From Qipengyuania flava (GTDB taxonomy: Bacteria > Pseudomonadota > Alphaproteobacteria > Sphingomonadales > Sphingomonadaceae): DNA of 64,000 nucleotides. The position numbers were made by a program, and so were the translations under genes. Under the pieces are notes generated by a model that was given only the letters and a program-made list of their open reading frames with translations, ran no database searches and was not told the DNA's origin. Location of the stretch: NCBI RefSeq assembly GCF_019448255.1, contig NZ_CP080410.1, positions 2,294,001 through 2,358,000 on the forward strand. The letters are read 5' to 3'. Of the stretch, positions 25,076 to 32,528 are shown in pieces; position 1 is the stretch's first letter, and every line of letters begins with the position of its first letter.

Positions 25076-26824
25076 ATGCGTTTCGCCAAGCTTGCCACCG
25101 CCTGCGCCGCCGCTGCATTGATTGCCGGTTGCGCGTCCCAGCAGGGGGGCGACGAGATCATCACCACCGCATCCAAGGCGCAGACATCCGACAGCGGCCG
25201 GGCACCGCCACCGCCCCCACCGCCTCCTCCTCCGCCGCCCCCTCCTGCAAGCTACGCCTCGCCGCAGGCCGTCGTGGTCACGGGGTCGCGCGTCCAGGGC
25301 GGTGTCGTGATGGAATCGGCGGCACCCGTCAGCGTGATTGCCGCCGACGAGGTCCTCGACGCAGAAACCGGTGCGGTCATCGTAGACCCGGGCTACCGCT
25401 ATTTCCCGCCGGTCTTCGTGCCCAGCCCGTCCAGCCGCGACCAATACGAGGGCGAAGAGGTCTCGCCGGTCAAACTTGTCGCCAGCGAGCCTGTCTCGAC
25501 CTTCTCGGTCGATGTCGACACCGGCGCTTACACCAACGCGCGGCGGTTCATTTCCGAAGGGCAAATGCCGCCCAAGGCATCGGTGCGGACCGAAGAGTTC
25601 GTGAACTATTTCCGGTACGATTACGACCGGCCCGACACCACCGACCAGCCCTTCACGGTGAACACCGATGTCGCGGTGACGCCGTGGAACGCGAACTCGC
25701 GCCTCGTGCGGATCGGCCTTGCCGGATACGAAATGCCGGAAGAGGAACGCCCGCCGGCAAACCTCGTCTTCCTGCTCGATGTCTCGGGCTCCATGTCGAG
25801 CCCCGACAAGCTGCCGCTGGTGAAGACCGCCATGCGCCAGCTCGCCGGTCAGCTGACCGACAAGGACCGCGTTTCGATCGTCGTCTACGCAGGCGCTGCG
25901 GGCCTCGTGCTCGAACCCACCAATGACGAGCGCAAGATCAAGGACGCGCTAGACCAGCTCAACGCGGGCGGTTCGACCGCGGGCGGTGCCGGTATCGAGC
26001 TCGCCTACCGCGTGGCCGAAGCCAGCCGGATCGAGGGCGGCGTCAATCGCGTGATCCTTGCGACCGACGGCGATTTCAACGTCGGCACCTCGGACCGGGA
26101 ATCGCTGGTCGAGCTGATCGAGAAGAAGCGCGAGACCGGCGTCACCCTGTCGGTGCTCGGCTTCGGTCGCGGCAACTTGAACGATGCGATGATGGAGCAG
26201 GTCGCCAACAACGGGAATGGCAACTATTCCTACATCGACAGCGCGCTGGAAGCCCGCAAGGTGCTGGGCGATGAAATGGGCGCAACGCTCTTCACCATTG
26301 CCAAGGACGTGAAGATCCAGGTCGAGTTCAACCCGGCCGTGGTCAGCCAGTACCGTCTCGTCGGCTACGAGAACCGCGTCCTTCGCGAACAGGATTTCGA
26401 CAACGACGCGGTCGATGCGGGCGATATCGGTGCCGGCCACCAGGTGACCGCCATCTATGAAGTCGTGCCGGTTGGCGCGAAGGGCTGGATCGCGGGCCGC
26501 CGCTACGAGGACACACCCGATGCACGGGCGACGCAGCTGGCTGCCGAAGCGGCCTATATCAAGCTGCGCTACAAGCTGCCCGATGGCGAAAAATCGACGC
26601 TGCTGACCTACACCCTGCCCGCCAGCGCGCTCAGCACCACGCGGGCGCCGGGCGGCGATTTCGCCTTTGCTAGCGCGGTCGCGGCCTTCGGGCAGAAGCT
26701 GCGCGGCGATGCGATGCTGGCCGACTATTCCTACCCCCAGATCGCCGCGCTCGCGGGCAATCCGCGCGGTTTCTGGCGGCAGGAGTTCGTCCAACTGGTG
26801 AAGACCGCACAGGGCCTCGAATAG
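25076..26824 (+). CDS. vWA-domain lipoprotein (YfbK-like) with poly-proline tract and TonB-plug-like segment
   Basis: A 582-residue lipoprotein (A-L-I-A-G-C, lipid Cys 19). Residues 44-57 are 14 consecutive prolines. Residues 66-90 (A-V-V-V-T-G-S-R-V ... A-A-P-V-S-V-I) closely resemble the start of the plug domain of sphingomonad TonB-dependent receptors. An N-terminal vWFA-associated domain covers about 130-225 (P-V-S-T-F-S-V-D-V-D-T-G-A-Y). The vWA domain has an intact MIDAS motif D-V-S-G-S at 235-239 and a later T-D-G-D-F-N. A DUF3520-like C-terminal part follows. It probably binds a protein partner through a metal ion at the envelope; the partner is unknown. A GGGGAGGA ribosome-binding site precedes the ATG. 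Confidence 0.9.
   Translation: MRFAKLATACAAAALIAGCASQQGGDEIITTASKAQTSDSGRAPPPPPPPPPPPPPPASYASPQAVVVTGSRVQGGVVMESAAPVSVIAADEVLDAETGAVIVDPGYRYFPPVFVPSPSSRDQYEGEEVSPVKLVASEPVSTFSVDVDTGAYTNARRFISEGQMPPKASVRTEEFVNYFRYDYDRPDTTDQPFTVNTDVAVTPWNANSRLVRIGLAGYEMPEEERPPANLVFLLDVSGSMSSPDKLPLVKTAMRQLAGQLTDKDRVSIVVYAGAAGLVLEPTNDERKIKDALDQLNAGGSTAGGAGIELAYRVAEASRIEGGVNRVILATDGDFNVGTSDRESLVELIEKKRETGVTLSVLGFGRGNLNDAMMEQVANNGNGNYSYIDSALEARKVLGDEMGATLFTIAKDVKIQVEFNPAVVSQYRLVGYENRVLREQDFDNDAVDAGDIGAGHQVTAIYEVVPVGAKGWIAGRRYEDTPDARATQLAAEAAYIKLRYKLPDGEKSTLLTYTLPASALSTTRAPGGDFAFASAVAAFGQKLRGDAMLADYSYPQIAALAGNPRGFWRQEFVQLVKTAQGLE
25205..25246 (+). repeat. Poly-proline codon tract (14 consecutive Pro codons)
   Basis: Fourteen CCN codons in a row inside the vWA lipoprotein gene. 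The third positions vary (CCG, CCA, CCC, CCT), so the tract is kept at protein level rather than by simple slippage. Translation of such a run normally requires elongation factor P. It separates the lipid anchor from the folded domains. Confidence 0.9.
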
Positions 26825-26829
26825 GCCGC

Positions 26830-26858
26830 TTGGCAGGCGGGTCGGCAGGCGGCTAAGA
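26830..26858 (+). promoter_or_regulatory. Putative promoter of the OmpA-like gene (leaderless type)
   Basis: TTGGCA, 17 bases, then CTAAGA, with eight bases (gccgtggt) before the ATG and no ribosome-binding site. Transcription would begin at or near the start codon. Confidence 0.45.
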
Positions 26859-26866
26859 GCCGTGGT

Positions 26867-27607
26867 ATGCCGATCCGCCCTTCTCTCGCCTTTTTCGCCG
26901 GAGCCGTGATCGTCGGCGTGAGCGGTTACCTGCTCGCCGAACCGATGGCGCCCGGATTTGTCGACCGGCTCGAGGCCGAGGCTGAGGTCGCCATCGCCGA
27001 CGCGGGCGGCACCGGCGTGACCGCGCGCTTTGCCAATGCCGCCGGATCGCCCACCCGCCACCCGCTGCTTTCGGGCGGCGAGACGCTGGACGAAGCCACC
27101 CGCGCCCAAGTGGCCCGCGCGGTATCGGCAGTGCCCGGCGTGGGCGGCGTCGTGTGGAGCGACGGGACCATGCGCGCCGAAAGCGACGAGCCGGTCTACC
27201 AGCCGCTCCACTGCCAGGAGGATGTCGAAGGCCTGCTGCGGACCCGCTCGATCCGCTTCGAGGAAGCCAGCAGCGCGCTGCTGCCTGCAAGCCGCATCCT
27301 GCTCGACGAGGTTGCCGACGCGCTGCGCCCCTGTCTCGGCTCGATCATCGCCATCACCGGCCACACCGATCAGTCGGGCCCCGAGCCGGGCAATCTTGCG
27401 CTGAGCATGGACCGTGCGCGCGCCGTGCGCGAGGCGCTGGTGCGCCGCGGCATCCCGCGCGACGGCCTGCGCGCCAACGGCATCGGATCGCAGCAGCCGG
27501 TTGATGGGCTCGCCCCGACCGACCCCGCCAACCGCCGTATCGAATTCTCGGTCATCCGTACCGAGCCGCTTCGCCCCACCCCTGTCGACACACCGGGAGC
27601 CCGCTGA
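26867..27607 (+). CDS. OmpA-family protein with N-terminal membrane anchor
   Basis: A 246-residue protein. One hydrophobic segment at about 8-24 serves as signal anchor. Residues about 30-105 look like a BON-type module (V-A-R-A-V-S-A-V-P-G-V-G-G-V), and residues about 125-235 are an OmpA peptidoglycan-binding domain with I-T-G-H-T-D-Q-S-G, S-M-D-R-A-R-A-V-R-E-A-L and G-I-G-S-Q-Q-P-V ... N-R-R-I-E-F. It should tether the envelope to peptidoglycan. It is followed after one base by a 31-residue membrane protein and then by the HhH membrane protein, so the three probably work or are made together. Confidence 0.9.
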   Translation: MPIRPSLAFFAGAVIVGVSGYLLAEPMAPGFVDRLEAEAEVAIADAGGTGVTARFANAAGSPTRHPLLSGGETLDEATRAQVARAVSAVPGVGGVVWSDGTMRAESDEPVYQPLHCQEDVEGLLRTRSIRFEEASSALLPASRILLDEVADALRPCLGSIIAITGHTDQSGPEPGNLALSMDRARAVREALVRRGIPRDGLRANGIGSQQPVDGLAPTDPANRRIEFSVIRTEPLRPTPVDTPGAR

Positions 27608-27608
27608 C

Positions 27609-27704
27609 ATGCCGCTGTGGTTCGAACTCGCCGTGCTGATGATCGTCGCCTATGGCGCCGGCATCGGGATTGGCTGGGCCCTGTGGGGCCGTCACGAAAG
27701 CTAG
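27609..27704 (+). CDS. Small (31-residue) single-helix membrane protein
   Basis: This short frame starts one base after the OmpA-like stop codon and ends twelve bases before the next gene. It encodes M-P-L-W-F-E-L-A-V-L-M-I-V-A-Y-G-A-G followed by I-G-I-G-W-A-L-W-G-R. That is one membrane helix with a glycine zipper (G-x-G-x-G-W) and a short charged tail R-H-E-S. The position, lack of gaps and clean hydrophobic pattern argue that it is real. Function is unknown; small proteins of this kind often bind and tune a larger membrane partner (inference). Confidence 0.65.
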   Translation: MPLWFELAVLMIVAYGAGIGIGWALWGRHES

Positions 27705-27716
27705 GGAATTATTCGC

Positions 27717-28232
27717 ATGACCGAATTGCTGCAAACCTATTGGCCGATGCTGGTCGCCGCGCTGGTCGTCGGCATCGTCATCGCCTGGTACGTCTTCAGT
27801 GCCTCGCGCAAGACGCGGGTCACCGGCACGTCCAAGGATGTCCTCGACGAAGGCGCCGCGCCGGCGCAGCGTAACAAGGCGCTGATCGACGCCGCGCCCG
27901 CCGCAACGCCCATGGCCCCGGCCGACGGCGTACCGCCGACGACGCCCGCAGCTGAACCTGTGCCGGCCAAAGCTGCCGCTCCGGCCTCTGGCGGGGACGA
28001 GCTCACGCGGATCAAGGGCCTCGGGCCCAAGCTTGCTGGCACGCTGCGCGATATGGGCGTGACAAGTTTCGCCCAGATCGCCGCCTGGGACGATGCGGAG
28101 ATCGACCGTGTCGACGCCCAGCTCGGCCGCTTCCAGGGCCGCATCCGGCGCGATGACTGGGTGGGTCAGGCCAAGCTGCTCGCCAGCGGCGACGAGGCCG
28201 GGTTTACGGGCAAATACGGAAACACGCGCTAA
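27717..28232 (+). CDS. Membrane-anchored helix-hairpin-helix protein
   Basis: A 171-residue protein with an N-terminal membrane helix at about 8-27, an Ala/Pro-rich linker to about residue 92 and a C-terminal helix-hairpin-helix domain. The domain carries L-T-R-I-K-G-L-G-P-K-L-A-G-T-L and T-S-F-A-Q-I-A-A-W, a motif also found in ribosomal and NuoE-associated 'predicted flap endonuclease-like' proteins. The domain normally binds DNA or protein, so a membrane-tethered version is unusual, though known in alphaproteobacteria. It is co-directional with the OmpA-like and 31-residue genes. Confidence 0.82.
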   Translation: MTELLQTYWPMLVAALVVGIVIAWYVFSASRKTRVTGTSKDVLDEGAAPAQRNKALIDAAPAATPMAPADGVPPTTPAAEPVPAKAAAPASGGDELTRIKGLGPKLAGTLRDMGVTSFAQIAAWDDAEIDRVDAQLGRFQGRIRRDDWVGQAKLLASGDEAGFTGKYGNTR

Positions 28233-28236
28233 GCCG

Positions 28237-28261
28237 GGAACAACACGCGTTGTCCCAGGTT
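28237..28261 (+). promoter_or_regulatory. Putative EcfG-type general-stress promoter
   Basis: GGAAC (28237-28241), 16 bases, then GGTT (28258-28261). This matches the alphaproteobacterial EcfG consensus GGAAC-N16/17-(C)GTT except for the first base of the -10. It lies right after the HhH gene stop and would drive the lone receiver gene with a leader of about 35 bases. Confidence 0.45.
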
Positions 28262-28266
28262 AATTT

Positions 28267-28292
28267 CGTTGGAGCAGGAGAAACATCCAACG
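28267..28292 (+). promoter_or_regulatory. Small hairpin in the leader of the receiver gene
   Basis: A seven-base inverted repeat (cgttgga/tccaacg) with a 12-base loop lies between the putative stress promoter and the GAGGAGAG ribosome-binding site of the receiver gene. It ends two bases before the ribosome-binding site, so it could affect translation or RNA stability. No function is shown. Confidence 0.3.
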
Positions 28293-28304
28293 AGGAGAGG
28301 CTGA

Positions 28305-28670
28305 ATGGGACAGCAGCAGCTGCGCGTATTGGTCGCCGAAGATGAAATGATCGTCGGCTACGATCTGTGCGATACGGTCGCTGAGGCGGGGTATTTTGTC
28401 GAAGGGCCGTTCGATGACCTGTCCTCTGCCATGCTCGCCTACCAGAAGGCCAAGCCGGACATCGCCATCCTCGACATCCAGCTGGGCGACGGCATCGTCT
28501 ACCCGCTGGCCGAACAGATGATGGCAGAGGATGTGCCCGTCATTTTCCACTCCGGCGCGCTGACCCCCGATGAAGTGGTGGAACGCTTCCCCAAGGCGCA
28601 GGCGCTGGCCAAGCCCTGCCCGCCGGCAGCCGTGATCGAATCGGTCCAGCGCGCTGCCGCTACGGCCTGA
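28305..28670 (+). CDS. Single-domain response regulator
   Basis: A 121-residue stand-alone receiver. The acidic pair is A-E-D-E, the phospho-acceptor is D57 (A-I-L-D-I-Q-L) and the Lys lies in A-L-A-K-P. Residues 81-84 read F-H-S-G at the position where the alphaproteobacterial 'FAT GUY' receivers have F-A-T-G. Those proteins feed phosphate in the PhyR/EcfG general stress pathway together with HWE-type kinases. A second receiver of the same shape (F-Y-S-G at 81-84) lies beside the kinase fusion in this window. An EcfG-like promoter precedes this gene, fitting a stress role (inference). Confidence 0.9.
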   Translation: MGQQQLRVLVAEDEMIVGYDLCDTVAEAGYFVEGPFDDLSSAMLAYQKAKPDIAILDIQLGDGIVYPLAEQMMAEDVPVIFHSGALTPDEVVERFPKAQALAKPCPPAAVIESVQRAAATA

Positions 28671-28681
28671 CCCAACCCGCG

Positions 28682-28707
28682 GGAACGCAGTGAGAAGCCT
28701 CGCGGTT
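28682..28707 (+). promoter_or_regulatory. Putative EcfG-type general-stress promoter
   Basis: GGAAC (28682-28686), 17 bases, then GGTT (28704-28707), about 33 bases before the ATG of the Cys-rich DUF326 gene. The layout is the same as before the two lone receiver genes. Confidence 0.45.
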
Positions 28708-28739
28708 GAGGAATAAACCCCTCAGCCGAAAGGACATCC

Positions 28740-29126
28740 ATGTCACTGCCCTCCATGATCGCGGCCCATCCGCAGGTCGATAACGAAACCGAAGAACTCG
28801 TCCTTGCCGCACGGCACGCCATGCTGTGCTCGCTTTTCTGCACCAGCTGCGCCGACGCCTGTGTGGCTGAGGACATGGACATGGCGCAGTGCATCCGTAA
28901 CTGCCTCGATTGCGCCGATGTCTGCGCGGCAACCGCCCGCCTCGCCACGCGCCGCACGGCCCAGAATATCGAAGTGCTGCGCGCCCAGCTGGAAGCCTGC
29001 ATCACGGCCTGCGAAACCTGCGCTGCCGAATGCGAGGGCCACGACAACCCCCACTGCCAGCTCTGCGCCAAGATGTGCCGCGAATGCGCGGACGACTGCC
29101 GCAAGGCCTTGCCGCTCGTAAAATAG
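28740..29126 (+). CDS. Cys-rich four-helix-bundle copper-binding protein (DUF326/Csp-like)
   Basis: A 128-residue protein with 17 cysteines. Sixteen fall in four repeats of C-x3-C-x2-C-x3-C (C-S-L-F-C-T-S-C ..., C-I-R-N-C-L-D-C ..., C-I-T-A-C-E-T-C ..., C-A-K-M-C-R-E-C ...). This is the pattern of DUF326 / copper-storage (Csp) four-helix bundles, in which helices present Cys towards a core that holds many Cu(I) ions. There is no signal peptide, so it is a cytosolic Csp3-like form. The upstream EcfG-like promoter suggests stress induction. Copper storage is inferred from the family. Confidence 0.9.
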   Translation: MSLPSMIAAHPQVDNETEELVLAARHAMLCSLFCTSCADACVAEDMDMAQCIRNCLDCADVCAATARLATRRTAQNIEVLRAQLEACITACETCAAECEGHDNPHCQLCAKMCRECADDCRKALPLVK

Positions 29127-29152
29127 GGGATTCGTGGTAGCTTGGCGGTGCA

Positions 29153-29602
29153 ATGCCGAAGCTGCGCACCTTCCTCTCGCTCGATGGCGAGGACCGCTGG
29201 GCCACATTTGAGGCCATGGCCGGGCTTGTCGGAGCGCACCTTCGTATCCGCCTGGTACCACCGCGCCGCTGGCGCGAGCGTTTCGGGGCCGTTGCCTCGG
29301 GCCCACCGCTCGATGAAGTGGCGCCGGCGCGGCTAGAAACCGTCCGCAGGGTCCGCCTCGCCATAGCGCGGGCGCTGCGCAACGTGCCGGGCAGCCCCAA
29401 TTGCCTGCCACAGGCGCTCACCGCGCGCGCCATGCTGGAGCGCCGCGGGATCACCTCGCAGCTTTACATCGGGACTGAACGCGGCGCTGACGGTGCGCCG
29501 CGTTTTCACGCCTGGCTGAAGGTCGGGGACGAGTGGGTCACCGGCCACTGCGATGAAAGCCGCTACGCCTTGCTGGCCTCTCCCGATGCGGAGCTCGCCT
29601 GA
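29153..29602 (+). CDS. Lasso-peptide B2-like cysteine protease family protein (orphan)
   Basis: A 149-residue protein whose C-terminal half matches the transglutaminase-like 'lasso peptide biosynthesis B2' domain. Catalytic Cys84 lies in S-P-N-C-L-P-Q-A-L-T-A-R and is followed by L-E-R-R-G-I; His119 lies in R-F-H-A-W-L-K-V. B2 proteins cleave the leader of lasso-peptide precursors with help from B1 (RRE) and the cyclase C. None of these partners, nor a precursor-like small gene, is seen nearby, so this is an orphan whose substrate is unknown. No clear ribosome-binding site precedes the ATG. Confidence 0.8.
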   Translation: MPKLRTFLSLDGEDRWATFEAMAGLVGAHLRIRLVPPRRWRERFGAVASGPPLDEVAPARLETVRRVRLAIARALRNVPGSPNCLPQALTARAMLERRGITSQLYIGTERGADGAPRFHAWLKVGDEWVTGHCDESRYALLASPDAELA

Positions 29603-29662
29603 GTCCCCCTTGCGGCGCGCGCGCATCCCTGCCATCGGCAGCACCAGAACAGAGGAGACCAC

Positions 29663-30847
29663 ATGGCCGGTATGGTGCCTTTTGCCTGGGACGATCCCTT
29701 CAATCTCGACGAGCAGCTGACCGAGGACGAGCGGATGATCCGCGACGCCGCGCACGCCTTTGCGCAGGGCGAGCTGCAGCCGCGCGTGATCGAGAACTTC
29801 TCCAAGGAAGTCGACGATCCCGAACTCTTCCCGATGATGGGCGAAGCAGGCCTCCTGGGCGCGACCGTGCCGGAAGAATACGGCGGTGCAGGCGCGAGCT
29901 ACGTCGCCTACGGCCTGATCGCGCGCGAGATCGAGCGGGTCGACTCGGGCTACCGCTCGATGGCTTCGGTCCAGTCCAGCCTCGTGATGTTCCCGATCTT
30001 CGAATACGGCAGTGAAGAACAGCGCAAGAAGTACCTGCCCGGCCTCGCCAGCGGCCAGCTGATCGGCTGCTTCGGCCTCACCGAACCCGACGCAGGCTCC
30101 GATCCCGCCGGCATGAAGACTGTCGCGAAGAAGGTCGACGGCGGCTACGTTATTTCGGGCTCCAAGACCTGGATTTCGAACGCGCCCTTCGCCGATGTCT
30201 TCGTGGTATGGGCGAAGAGCGAAGCGCATGGCGGCGGGATCCGCGGCTTCGTGCTCGAGAAGGGCATGAAGGGGCTCTCGGCGCCCAAGATCGAAGGCAA
30301 GCTCAGCTTGCGCGCCTCGACCACCGGCATGATCGTGATGGACGAGGTCGAAGTGGGCGAAGACGCGCTCCTGCCCGAAGTGCAGGGCCTCAAGGGTCCG
30401 TTCGGCTGCCTCAACCGTGCGCGATACGGCATCAGCTGGGGTGCGATGGGCTCAGCGGAATTCTGCATGCACGCCGCGCGCCAGTACGGCCTCGACCGAC
30501 ACCAGTTCGGCGTGCCGCTCGCATCGAAGCAGCTCTACCAGTTGAAGCTCGCCGACATGATGACCGAGATCTCGATGGGTCTCCAGGCCAGCTTGCGCGT
30601 CGGTCGCCTGATGGACGAAGGCAAGTTCGCGCCCGAGATGATCTCGATCGTGAAGCGCAACAACGTCGGCAAGGCGCTCGATATCGCGCGCAAGTCGCGC
30701 GACATGCACGGCGGCAACGGCATTTCGGAAGAATACCAGGTAATCCGCCACATGGTGAACCTCGAGACGGTCAACACCTACGAAGGCACGCATGACGTCC
30801 ACGCGCTGATCCTGGGCCGCGCGGTCACCGGGATCGCCGCGTTCTGA
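29663..30847 (+). CDS. Acyl-CoA dehydrogenase, glutaryl-CoA dehydrogenase-like
   Basis: A 394-residue FAD enzyme. It has the acyl-CoA dehydrogenase core ([18 protein letters not shown]) and the C-terminal catalytic Glu in [15 protein letters not shown], a sequence typical of glutaryl-CoA dehydrogenases. Those enzymes oxidise and decarboxylate glutaryl-CoA to crotonyl-CoA in lysine and tryptophan breakdown. A GAGGAG ribosome-binding site precedes the ATG. Its stop overlaps the maiA start (TGATG), linking it to an aromatic amino-acid catabolic unit. Confidence 0.9.
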   Translation: MAGMVPFAWDDPFNLDEQLTEDERMIRDAAHAFAQGELQPRVIENFSKEVDDPELFPMMGEAGLLGATVPEEYGGAGASYVAYGLIAREIERVDSGYRSMASVQSSLVMFPIFEYGSEEQRKKYLPGLASGQLIGCFGLTEPDAGSDPAGMKTVAKKVDGGYVISGSKTWISNAPFADVFVVWAKSEAHGGGIRGFVLEKGMKGLSAPKIEGKLSLRASTTGMIVMDEVEVGEDALLPEVQGLKGPFGCLNRARYGISWGAMGSAEFCMHAARQYGLDRHQFGVPLASKQLYQLKLADMMTEISMGLQASLRVGRLMDEGKFAPEMISIVKRNNVGKALDIARKSRDMHGGNGISEEYQVIRHMVNLETVNTYEGTHDVHALILGRAVTGIAAF

Positions 30848-31521
30848 TGAAGCTGCTGGGCTATTTCCGCTCTTCGACGAGCTACCGGCTGCGGATCGCG
30901 CTGAACCTCAAGGGGCTGAATTACGACTATGTCCCGGTGAACCTGGTGAAGGCCGAGCAGAAGGACGAGGCCTACGTGAGCCGCAATCCCTTCGGTTCGG
31001 TGCCGCTGCTCCAGGCCGACGGGCGCGACCGCGCGCAGTCCATGGCGCAGCTCGAATGGCTCGACGAAGCCTATCCCGAGCCGCCGCTGTTGCCGAAGGG
31101 TATTGAAGACCGCTTCACCGCCCGCGAACTGGCCTACGCCATCGCAACCGAAACGCACGCGGTGAACAACCTGCCCGTCCTCAAGTACCTTGCCGATCCG
31201 CTCGGCCATTCGAAGGACGAGATCGACGACTGGTATCGCCACTGGTTGAAGCGGACCTTCGATCCGATGGAAGCGCGGCTCGCCCAGCTTGGCACCGGCG
31301 ATTTCCTGTTCGACGCGCCGGGCCTTTTCGAGGTCGTGCTGCTGCCGCAGGTCTACAACGCCCGCCGCTTCGATTTCGACTTCGCAGACCACCCCCACAT
31401 CACGCGGATCGAGCGCGCCTGCCTCGCGCACGAGGCCTTCGCGCGCGCCTATCCCGACAACCAGATCGACAGCCCCGACTACAAACCCGACAATAAGGGG
31501 CCGCAAGGAGAAACAGAATGA
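30847..31521 (+). CDS. maiA: Maleylacetoacetate isomerase (zeta-class GST)
   Basis: A 224-residue glutathione-dependent isomerase. The N-terminal thioredoxin-like domain has the zeta signature S-S-T-S-Y-R-L-R-I-A-L-N-L-K-G (catalytic Ser), followed by N-P-F-G-S-V-P-L-L and the helical C-terminal domain. It converts maleylacetoacetate to fumarylacetoacetate in tyrosine/homogentisate degradation. It is coupled to both neighbours (one-base overlap upstream, four-base overlap with the FAH-family gene downstream), which supports the pathway role. No homogentisate dioxygenase is in the window. Confidence 0.93.
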   Translation: MKLLGYFRSSTSYRLRIALNLKGLNYDYVPVNLVKAEQKDEAYVSRNPFGSVPLLQADGRDRAQSMAQLEWLDEAYPEPPLLPKGIEDRFTARELAYAIATETHAVNNLPVLKYLADPLGHSKDEIDDWYRHWLKRTFDPMEARLAQLGTGDFLFDAPGLFEVVLLPQVYNARRFDFDFADHPHITRIERACLAHEAFARAYPDNQIDSPDYKPDNKGPQGETE

Positions 31522-32528
31522 AGCTCGCCACACTCAAGGACGGGACCCGGGACGGCAAGCTGGTGGTCGTATCGAAAGACCTCACCCGCTACTGCGCGGC
31601 CGACAACATCGCGCCGACGCTGCAGGCCGCGCTCGACAATTGGGACGAGATCGCTCCCAAGCTCGAAGCGCTGGCCATAGATGTCGAACACCAGGCCGTG
31701 CCGTGCGAGCGGTTCCACGAACGCGAGGCGCATTCGCCGCTGCCGCGCGCCTACCAGTGGGCCGACGGCTCGGCCTACATCAACCACGTGGAACTGGTCC
31801 GTAAGGCGCGCGGCGCCGAGGTGCCCGAGAGCTTCTACCACGACCCGCTCATGTACCAGGGCGGCAGCGACAGCTTCCTCGCCCCGCGCGACGACATCCC
31901 GCTGGGCGACACCAAGTGGGGCTGCGACATGGAAGGCGAAGTCGCCGTCATCACCGACGATGTGCCGATGGGCGTGTCGAAGGAAGCCGCTGCCGATCAC
32001 ATCAAGCTGGTCATGCTTGTGAACGACGTATCCTTGCGCGGCCTGATTCCGGGCGAGCTCGCCAAGGGCTTCGGCTTCTTCCAGTCGAAACCGGCGAGCG
32101 CCTTCAGCCCTGTCGCGGTCACGCCCGATGAGCTGGGCGATGCCTGGCAAGGCAGCGTGATCCACCTGCCGCTGATGGTCGATTACAACAACGAACCCTT
32201 CGGCCGTGCGAACGCCGGGGTCGATGCGACCTTCAGCCTCGCCGAGCTGGTCGCGCACGCCGCCAAGACCCGCAAACTGGCCGCCGGCACGATCATTGGC
32301 TCGGGCACGGTTTCGAACCAGGGTCCCGATGGCGATCCGGGCAAGCCGGTGGCAGACGGCGGTCTTGGCTACAGCTGTATTGCGGAAATCCGCATGATCG
32401 AGACGATTGCCGACGGCGAGCCGAAGACGCCCTTCATGGCTCCGGGCGACACCGTACGCGTGGAAATGCGCGACGCAGAGGGCCACTCAATCTTTGGCGC
32501 GATCGAGCAGAAGGTCGTCGAGGCCTGA
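31518..32528 (+). CDS. Fumarylacetoacetate hydrolase family protein
   Basis: A 336-residue member of the FAH superfamily. The metal-binding acidic residues are in the E-S-F-Y-H-D-P-L-M-Y region and in C-D-M-E-G-E-V-A-V-I; the Lys/Gly-rich active-site stretch includes G-T-I-I-G-S-G-T-V-S-N and G-D-P-G-K-P-V-A. Coupled to maiA, it very likely performs the last step of tyrosine breakdown, hydrolysing fumarylacetoacetate to fumarate and acetoacetate. It is shorter than the classical roughly 420-residue FAH and belongs to the shorter bacterial type. Its stop TGA is overlapped by the presumed CTG start of the next gene. Confidence 0.9.
   Translation: MKLATLKDGTRDGKLVVVSKDLTRYCAADNIAPTLQAALDNWDEIAPKLEALAIDVEHQAVPCERFHEREAHSPLPRAYQWADGSAYINHVELVRKARGAEVPESFYHDPLMYQGGSDSFLAPRDDIPLGDTKWGCDMEGEVAVITDDVPMGVSKEAAADHIKLVMLVNDVSLRGLIPGELAKGFGFFQSKPASAFSPVAVTPDELGDAWQGSVIHLPLMVDYNNEPFGRANAGVDATFSLAELVAHAAKTRKLAAGTIIGSGTVSNQGPDGDPGKPVADGGLGYSCIAEIRMIETIADGEPKTPFMAPGDTVRVEMRDAEGHSIFGAIEQKVVEA

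Noticed and set aside
28670-29700. A lasso-peptide cluster around the B2-like gene
   Set aside because: There is no precursor-like small frame, no cyclase and no B1 gene; flanking genes are a Cys-rich protein and an acyl-CoA dehydrogenase.
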